Assembly: GCA_910583695.1 (NCBI GenBank)
Contig: CAJTZL010000012.1
Location: 1-55,224 of the forward strand
Length of the DNA stretch: 55,224 nucleotides
Source of the DNA: an uncultured Oscillibacter sp.
GTDB lineage: Bacteria > Bacillota > Clostridia > Oscillospirales > Oscillospiraceae
Direction of reading: 5' to 3'
Position 1 is the stretch's first letter. Each line of letters opens with the position of its first letter. Below the pieces are notes generated by a model, which saw only the letters and a list, made by a program, of their open reading frames with translations, ran no database searches and had not been told where the DNA came from. Shown in pieces: positions 50,301-55,224 of this stretch. The translations under genes were made by a program, and so were the position numbers.

Positions 50301-51239
50301 ATGCCCATCAAGATACCAGATCAGCTTCCCGCTACCCGGACCCTGCGGCAGGAGAACATCTTTGTAATGACGGAGACCCGGGCCATCACCCAGGATATCC
50401 GGCCCCTGCAGATTCTGCTCCTGAACCTGATGCCCACCAAGGCGGACACGGAGACCCAGCTGGCCCGGGTTCTGGGCAACACGCCGCTGCAAATTGAGCT
50501 GGAGCTCATCGCCCCTTCCGGGCACGTCTCCCGGAATACCTCCCAGCAGCACATGCTGACCTTCTACAAGACCTTTGCCGAGGTGAAAAACCGGACCTTT
50601 GACGGCCTGATCATCACCGGCGCGCCGGTGGAGCACCTGCCTTTTGAGGAGGTGGACTACTGGCCGGAGCTCTGCGAGATCATGGAGTGGAGCAAGCGCA
50701 ACGTCCACTCCACCCTCCACATCTGCTGGGGGGCCCAGGCGGGGCTGTATTACCACTACGGCATCCCCAAGCGGGCCCTGCCCCAGAAGCTGTTCGGCGT
50801 GTTTCAGCACACGCTGGAGGACTCCAACTTCATCCTCTTCCGGGGGTTTGACGACTCCTTCTGGGTTCCCCACTCCCGGAATACCACCGTCCGGCGGGAG
50901 GATATGGAGGCCGTGCCGGAGCTGAAAATCATGGCCTCTTCCCCGGAGGCGGGGGTCTACGCCGCCAAGACCGCCCTGGGGCGGCAGGTGTTCCTTATGG
51001 GACACGCGGAGTATGACCGGGACACGCTGAAAAAGGAGTACCAGCGGGACGTGGCCGCCGGAGTGGACATTCAGATTCCCCGGCACTATTTTCCCCAGGA
51101 CGACCCCAGCCGGGAGCCCCAGGTACGCTGGCGGTCCTGCGCCCACCTGTTGTATGGAAACTGGCTGAATTACTGCGTATACCAGACCACGCCCTACGAC
51201 ATCGGCGGGATACGCCACGGCGTCCGCACGGACCATTGA
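50301..51239 (+). CDS. metA: Homoserine O-acetyltransferase MetA
   Basis: The 312-residue class I glutamine amidotransferase-like acyltransferase has the nucleophile C142 in HICWGAQAGLYY and a glutamate at position 111 (APVEHL). In this family E111 is associated with acetyl-CoA rather than succinyl-CoA use, which fits the partner MetY. A late LMGHAEYD and PRHYFPQDDP are conserved. It starts 1 nt after the metY stop and ends before a hairpin. Regulation is through the upstream Met T-box. Confidence 0.96.
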   Translation: MPIKIPDQLPATRTLRQENIFVMTETRAITQDIRPLQILLLNLMPTKADTETQLARVLGNTPLQIELELIAPSGHVSRNTSQQHMLTFYKTFAEVKNRTFDGLIITGAPVEHLPFEEVDYWPELCEIMEWSKRNVHSTLHICWGAQAGLYYHYGIPKRALPQKLFGVFQHTLEDSNFILFRGFDDSFWVPHSRNTTVRREDMEAVPELKIMASSPEAGVYAAKTALGRQVFLMGHAEYDRDTLKKEYQRDVAAGVDIQIPRHYFPQDDPSREPQVRWRSCAHLLYGNWLNYCVYQTTPYDIGGIRHGVRTDH

Positions 51240-51246
51240 ACAGCAT

Positions 51247-51281
51247 GAAAGCGACGCCCTCTTCATGAGGGCATCGCTTTC
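51247..51281 (+). terminator. Terminator after metA
   Basis: A 15-position stem (51247-51261 with 51267-51281, one A-C mismatch) follows metA; the T-run after it is short (TTT). The rest of the gap to 51485 holds only the next promoter. Confidence 0.7.
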
Positions 51282-51408
51282 GGGTTTATAGCCGGGTGGG
51301 GGCAGGGGATTGCCGTTTATTTGCCTGGGGAAAGCGGTCCGCCGGTCCGTCGGCAATTCGCCTCAATCCCTGCCGCTTCCCGTGAGTCAAAATCGCCGTT
51401 TTCCCAAA

Positions 51409-51437
51409 TTGACAGCGAGGGGACCCGCGCGTATAAT
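51409..51437 (+). promoter_or_regulatory. Promoter of the YczE-like gene
   Basis: TTGACA (51409-51414), 17 bp, TATAAT (51432-51437), 48 nt before the ATG. Confidence 0.9.
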
Positions 51438-51485
51438 TTCCAGCGATGCAAAGCGAACTTGTTTTAAAGGGAAAGAGGCGCAGTT

Positions 51486-52148
51486 ATGAAATCTGAAATT
51501 CTTGCCGCAGCGTTCATGCGGCCCCGGGCGGGACGGAGGCTGGCGGTGCTGGCGGTCAGCTTGACGGTCATTGGCCTTTGCGTTGCGGTGTTCAAAACGG
51601 TAGGGTTCGGCACGGACCCCGGTTCGACCTTTTCGCTGGGACTTTCCAATCGGACGGGGCTTTCCTTCGGCACCTGTCAGCTGCTGTTCAACCTGCTTTT
51701 GTTCCTCCCGGTTATACGGCTGGACCTTTCCCGCATCGGCGCGGGTACGATTGGCAATATGGTGGGTCTTGGGTACATTGCGGATTTCTTCATGTGGCTG
51801 ATAGAACGGCAAATGCCTCCAATGGGCTTTTCCATGACAGAGCGGATTTTTTTGTTCGGCGTCAGCATGGTGGTATTTCTGATAGCCGCCTCTTTTTACA
51901 TGGTGGTGGACATGGGGGTTGCGCCTTATGACGCAGTTCCTCAGCTGATTGCGGCGCGGACCACCCGGCTGAGCCCTCGGGCAGTCCGTATGGCATGGGA
52001 CTTGTCGCTGTTGTCCCTGGGCTTTTTGATGGGAGCCGCAGTGGGCTTGACGACGCTGGTGACAGGCTTTTGCCTGGGCCCCGCCATCGCGTTTGTATCC
52101 GGTCACGTGAAGGGATGGTTTGAAGAAGCGTCCCCAGTGCCGGCCTGA
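51486..52148 (+). CDS. YczE/YitT-like integral membrane protein
   Basis: The 220-residue protein has five to six membrane segments and the pattern of the YczE family: an early FGTDPGSTFSLGLSNRTGLSFGTCQ, GTIGNMVGLGYIADF, then VDMGVAPYDAVPQLI and FCLGPAIAFV. YczE-type proteins are membrane proteins of unknown role. GAGG lies before the ATG at 51486. It has its own consensus promoter and is monocistronic. Confidence 0.85.
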   Translation: MKSEILAAAFMRPRAGRRLAVLAVSLTVIGLCVAVFKTVGFGTDPGSTFSLGLSNRTGLSFGTCQLLFNLLLFLPVIRLDLSRIGAGTIGNMVGLGYIADFFMWLIERQMPPMGFSMTERIFLFGVSMVVFLIAASFYMVVDMGVAPYDAVPQLIAARTTRLSPRAVRMAWDLSLLSLGFLMGAAVGLTTLVTGFCLGPAIAFVSGHVKGWFEEASPVPA

Positions 52149-52361
52149 TCCCTGCGGTCCATACCCGGCTGGGCGTCTTCATAGGGAGGCGGGGAAGCCC
52201 GCCCTGCCTCCCTGCGTCATTTACCCGTCCGTTGTACCAGATGGGAATGCCCTGTCCGAAGATTTTATCCCCTAGGGGCGGACACGCAGGTCTGCCCCTG
52301 CCCCGCATTCCTCCTATAAAAATGCGCAATGTACGATCGGGCTCCCTATCCGATTTCGAGA
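52149..52361 (+). other. Intergenic stretch with two GC-rich hairpins
   Basis: No gene is seen. A bulged stem near 52181-52210 may terminate the YczE-like gene, and a 9-bp stem (52275-52283 with 52290-52298, one G-T pair) follows. Neither has a T-run. Confidence 0.4.
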
Positions 52362-52390
52362 TTGACAATGGGCGGCCCCCATGGTATAAT
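52362..52390 (+). promoter_or_regulatory. Promoter of the NCS2 permease
   Basis: TTGACA (52362-52367), 17 bp, TATAAT (52385-52390). The spacer holds a short palindrome ATGGG-N5-CCCAT that could be a regulator site. Confidence 0.92.
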
Positions 52391-52395
52391 AGATC

Positions 52396-52602
52396 TGCTT
52401 TTAGGCTACATGGTTTGTTGTTCCTGATTTATGAACAGCGAATTTTGTGGTCTCTTTTTTTGCGTATTTCCGGGGGGTGACTGCCTATTGGACCAAGCAG
52501 CAGAGGGAGGAAACGACCAAGCCGTGCCGTAAATATCACATGACGGCATGCATGCTTCCGCCGGCAGAGCCGGCGGGAACAGCAAATGAGGAGGAAAGAG
52601 AA
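52396..52602 (+). promoter_or_regulatory. Long structured leader of the NCS2 permease, class not recognised
   Basis: About 205 nt separate the transcript start from the ATG. Potential hairpins are seen near 52408-52432 (GTTGTTC with GAACAGC), 52528-52555 (TGCCGT with ACGGCA) and 52559-52577 (CCGCCGGC with GCCGGCGG), the last just before the ribosome-binding site. No purine, PRPP or ZTP riboswitch consensus is present. Confidence 0.45.
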
Positions 52603-54054
52603 ATGAAGAAACACGAAGCGGCGCAAAACACTGCGGAGTACACCAGTCCCTATGAATTTCACGGGCGCATTCCCCTGCGGCAGGCCATCCCCCTGGGCAT
52701 GCAGCATGTGCTGGCCATGTTTGTGGGCAACCTGACGCCTCTCATGATTATCTGCGGCATCTGCGGCATCAGCAGCAGCGAACCGGCCCTGTATGTGACC
52801 CTGCTGCAAAACGCCATGCTGGCGGCGGGTATTATCACCCTGATCCAGCTGTGGTCCATCGGCCCTGTGGGCGGACAGGTGCCCATCATCATGGGCACCA
52901 GCTCCGGCTTTCTGGGCGTGATGAAAGGCGTGGCGGCCAACCCCGCCATGGGCGGCGGCATTGTGGCCTACAGCGCCATCATAGGCGCGGCCATGGTAGG
53001 CGGCGTCTGCGAGGCGGCCCTGGGCTTCTTTATCAGGCCCCTGCGGAAGTTCTTCCCGCCGGTGGTCACGGGCAGCGTGGTGCTGGCCATTGGCTTGAGC
53101 CTCATCAGCGTGGGCGTAAATTCCTTTGCCGGAGGCAGCGGGGCCAAGGATTTCGGGTCCCTGCCCAACCTTCTGCTGGGCCTTCTGGTGCTGACGGCCA
53201 TCGTGGTGCTGAAGCACTTTACCAAGGGCATCACCTCCACCTCCTGCATCCTCTGCGGCATCATTGTGGGCTATGTTGTGGCCTCCGTCATGGGCTTTGT
53301 GATGCCCCATGAGCTGGTGGACGCGGAAGGCAATGCCTTCACCGCCTCCTGGTATGTCAACTGGGCCAAGATCGGTGAGGCCAAATGGATCTCCGTTCCC
53401 CAGATTCTGCCGGTGAAGCCCACCTTCAACGTCCACGCCATTCTCTCCATCCTGATCATGTTCCTGGTCACGGCCGTGGAGACTATCGGAGACATCTCTG
53501 GCTGCGTGGAGGGCGGCATGGGCCGGGAGGCCACCGCCAAGGAGCTCTCCGGCGGCGTGGTGTGCGACGGTGTGGGCTCCGTCATCTCGTCCCTGTTCTC
53601 GTCTCTGCCCACCACCTCCTTCTCCCAGAATGTGGGGCTTGTGACCATGACCAAGGTGGTCAACCGCATGGCCCTGACCTGCGGCGCGGTGTTCCTGGTG
53701 CTGGCGGGGCTGAGTCCCAAGCTGGCGGCGGTGATTTCCATTATGCCCCAGAGCGTGCTGGGCGGCGCGGCGGTGATGATGTTTGCCTCCATCGCCGTGT
53801 CCGGTATCAAGCTCCTGACCAAGTTCGGCATCACCAACCGGGTTGTGACCATTGTCTCTATCGCCATGGGTCTGGGCTTCGGCCTGGGGGCCACGGCCGG
53901 GGCCCTGGCGGGCCTGCCGGAGCCGGTGCAGCTGATCTTCGGCGGCTCCGGCATTGTCCCGGCGGCGGTGCTGGCCATCATCCTCAACATCGCCATCCCC
54001 AAGGACCAGGAGGACCTGGACAACGAGGCCCGGGTCAACAGGGCGGAGGCCTAA
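52603..54054 (+). CDS. NCS2 family nucleobase:cation symporter (purine/uracil permease)
   Basis: The 483-residue membrane protein has about 14 predicted segments and the NCS2 hallmarks: LGMQHVLAMFVGNLTPLMI, the QVPIIMGTSSGFLG segment in the first repeat, and LVTAVETIGDISGC in the second. The latter has the conserved substrate-binding E, and is followed by GGVVCDGVGSVISSLFSSLPTTSFSQNVGLV. It imports xanthine, uric acid or uracil; with two xanthine dehydrogenases in the window, a purine substrate is likely. The ATG at 52603 follows GAGGAGG; an upstream in-frame extension covers the leader and is rejected. Confidence 0.94.
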   Translation: MKKHEAAQNTAEYTSPYEFHGRIPLRQAIPLGMQHVLAMFVGNLTPLMIICGICGISSSEPALYVTLLQNAMLAAGIITLIQLWSIGPVGGQVPIIMGTSSGFLGVMKGVAANPAMGGGIVAYSAIIGAAMVGGVCEAALGFFIRPLRKFFPPVVTGSVVLAIGLSLISVGVNSFAGGSGAKDFGSLPNLLLGLLVLTAIVVLKHFTKGITSTSCILCGIIVGYVVASVMGFVMPHELVDAEGNAFTASWYVNWAKIGEAKWISVPQILPVKPTFNVHAILSILIMFLVTAVETIGDISGCVEGGMGREATAKELSGGVVCDGVGSVISSLFSSLPTTSFSQNVGLVTMTKVVNRMALTCGAVFLVLAGLSPKLAAVISIMPQSVLGGAAVMMFASIAVSGIKLLTKFGITNRVVTIVSIAMGLGFGLGATAGALAGLPEPVQLIFGGSGIVPAAVLAIILNIAIPKDQEDLDNEARVNRAEA

Positions 54055-54131
54055 AAGGCGCGGTGCGCCCGGAAACGCGAAGGGACAAACCCTTTGAACG
54101 GTACCCTAAAATACACATCCACCGAGAAATG

Positions 54132-54162
54132 GCGGGGCCTGGATTTCCAGGCCCCGCTTTTT
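54132..54162 (+). terminator. Terminator of the NCS2 permease
   Basis: An 11-bp perfect stem (54132-54142 with 54147-54157), 4-nt loop, then TTTTT. The 54055-54359 gap otherwise holds the hairpin below and no gene. Confidence 0.93.
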
Positions 54163-54164
54163 GG

Positions 54165-54187
54165 AACCACCGGCACGACCGGTGGTT
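54165..54187. other. Second hairpin downstream of the permease terminator
   Basis: A perfect 9-bp stem AACCACCGG/CCGGTGGTT (54165-54173 with 54179-54187) with a 5-nt loop lies 2 nt after the terminator T-run. Its role is unknown; it might be a recombinase-related site or a back-up terminator. Confidence 0.45.
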
Positions 54188-54359
54188 ATGATTCCGGCCC
54201 ATTCGTCCACTCCGGTGCGCCGCCTCCCGGCGGCTGTTCCAACGGCCGCCGGCCAGTCTGCCTCCAAAAAGTTTGCCTCTCAAGACAAAAGCAACCGCTT
54301 ATTCCGGGAATAGACGGGTACAATAACAGCATCTTTTGACAAACGGGAGGCATGCGAAG

Positions 54360-55205
54360 GTGAAACAAAGAACCCTGACCGCCGGGTGGGCCCTGGCGTT
54401 TGCGGAGCACCTGAGGAGGGAGGAGCGCGCTGAGGCAACGGTGGAGAAATATCTGCGGGACACGGAGGCCTTCATGGCGTGGCAGAGCCGCAAGGCGGTG
54501 ACAAAGGAATCCGTTCTGGCGTGGCGGGAGTGTCTTTTGGAGACGGGGCTCTCTCCGGTGACGGTCAACGCCAAACTCTCGGCGCTCAACAGCCTGTTTC
54601 AATTTCTGGGCTGGGAGGATTGCCGGGTTAAATTCCTGAAAATTCAGCGCCGGGCCTTCCGGGAGTCCTCCCGGGAGCTGTCCCGGGAGGAGTTCAGCCG
54701 CCTGCTGGAAACGGCCCGCAGCCAGGGGCGGGAGCGTCTGGAGCTGCTGATGGAGACCATCTGCGCCACCGGCGTCCGCGTGTCCGAGCTCCGGCATATT
54801 ACCGTGGAGGCCGCCAGGCGGGGAACGGCGGAGGTGCGGATGAAGGGTAAAATACGCGTTATTCTCCTGCCCCAGAAGCTGTGCCGCAAGCTGCTGAAAT
54901 ACGCCGGGAAACAGAAGACCGCCGCTGGGGAGATTTTCCTCACCAACGGCGGAAAAAGCCTGTCCAGGAGACAAATCTGGTGGGAGATGAAGTCCTTGTG
55001 CGAGGAGGCCCGTGTGGAGCCCTCCAAGGTCTTTCCCCATAACCTGCGCCATCTGTTCGCCACGCTGTTTTACAGAGCCTGCCGGGACATCGTGAAGCTG
55101 GCGGATGTGCTGGGCCACAGCTCCATTGAAACCACCCGCATTTACCTGATGTCCACCGGGACGGAACATGCGCGGTGGCTGGACCGGCTGGGTGTGATTC
55201 GCTAG
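54360..55205 (+). CDS. Tyrosine recombinase/integrase (XerC/D-like)
   Basis: The 281-residue protein has a SAM-like N-terminal core-binding domain (about residues 5-90) and a catalytic domain with the full residue set: R140 in ATGVRVSEL, a lysine near 162-164 in MKGKI, H227 and R230 in PHNLRH, H253 in LGHSS, and the nucleophile Y262 in RIYLM. Length and lack of extra domains resemble Xer-like or stand-alone clostridial recombinases rather than phage integrases. The GTG at 54360 lies 9 nt after GGGAGG; a TTG at 54336 is in frame but precedes that site. No attachment site or cargo genes are seen. Confidence 0.9.
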   Translation: MKQRTLTAGWALAFAEHLRREERAEATVEKYLRDTEAFMAWQSRKAVTKESVLAWRECLLETGLSPVTVNAKLSALNSLFQFLGWEDCRVKFLKIQRRAFRESSRELSREEFSRLLETARSQGRERLELLMETICATGVRVSELRHITVEAARRGTAEVRMKGKIRVILLPQKLCRKLLKYAGKQKTAAGEIFLTNGGKSLSRRQIWWEMKSLCEEARVEPSKVFPHNLRHLFATLFYRACRDIVKLADVLGHSSIETTRIYLMSTGTEHARWLDRLGVIR

Positions 55206-55224
55206 GAACAGAATACGCATTCCG

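Noticed and set aside
52391..52602. ZTP (pfl) or purine riboswitch in the permease leader
   Set aside because: GTGACTG near 52490 recalls the ZTP motif, but the matching pairing partner and downstream CCGCCTGGGC are absent; purine riboswitch loop sequences are also absent.
54055..55224. An integrated element marked by the tyrosine recombinase
   Set aside because: No direct repeats, tRNA gene, cargo genes or composition change were seen in the visible sequence; the window ends just after the gene.

Overview
The window looks like a chromosomal segment of a GC-rich, endospore-forming anaerobic member of the Clostridia. The best guess is an Oscillospiraceae-type gut bacterium; this is inferred from gene content and codon style, not from a marker-gene comparison. 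Sporulation is shown by spoIIAA-spoIIAB-sigF, sigG, a GerW/YtfJ protein, a YlmC/YmxH protein and a DacB-type carboxypeptidase. No rRNA, tRNA, CRISPR array, insertion sequence or prophage was seen. The only recombinase is a lone tyrosine recombinase at the right edge.

Layout. 1-5 kb: ridA and an orphan lipoprotein (minus strand), then polA. 5-12 kb: a tightly overlapping plus-strand run containing a frameshifted membrane gene, a P-loop kinase, an EamA transporter, a membrane-anchored SUFU-Imm51 fusion, rimI, a second GNAT and tsaD; then a minus-strand nitrilase/MGMT pair divergent from yjbQ. 12-18 kb: a BlaI-type repressor with a very large M56 sensor protease, divergent from the spoIIA operon. 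18-21 kb: a minus-strand DNA-repair pair (TIGR03916 radical SAM and TIGR03915) led by a small membrane protein behind a promoter carrying a LexA/SOS box; then small regulators and thiN. 21-29 kb: purine-catabolic molybdenum hydroxylases, namely a fused selenium-dependent-type xanthine dehydrogenase, a MocA-type accessory protein and xdhABC. 29-33 kb: glycerate 2-kinase, a LysE/LysR divergent pair, a YmxH protein, and sigG behind a sigma-F-like promoter. 33-39 kb: an M50 protease followed by the conserved scpA-scpB-DUF2953-gerW-dacB-rluB cluster. 39-48.7 kb: a TetR regulator, a receiver-GGDEF protein, then an approximately 635-nt structured RNA that I identify as OLE RNA, followed by oapA, dxs, tlyA, nadK, argR, recN and nth. 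48.7-51.2 kb: a methionine-type T-box leader controlling metY-metA. 51.2-55.2 kb: a YczE-like membrane protein, an NCS2 nucleobase permease with a long unexplained leader, and the tyrosine recombinase.

The most striking element is the OLE RNA-oapA locus, which sits in its classic neighbourhood (dxs, tlyA, nadK, argR, recN). Next come the SOS-type promoter on the TIGR03915/TIGR03916 repair operon with its uncharacterised 62-residue membrane protein, the SUFU-Imm51 fusion, an uncharacterised 133-residue protein coupled to the selenium-type xanthine dehydrogenase, and paired operator-like palindromes between the TetR and GGDEF genes. Purine use is a theme: two xanthine dehydrogenase systems, MocA and an NCS2 permease lie in one window.
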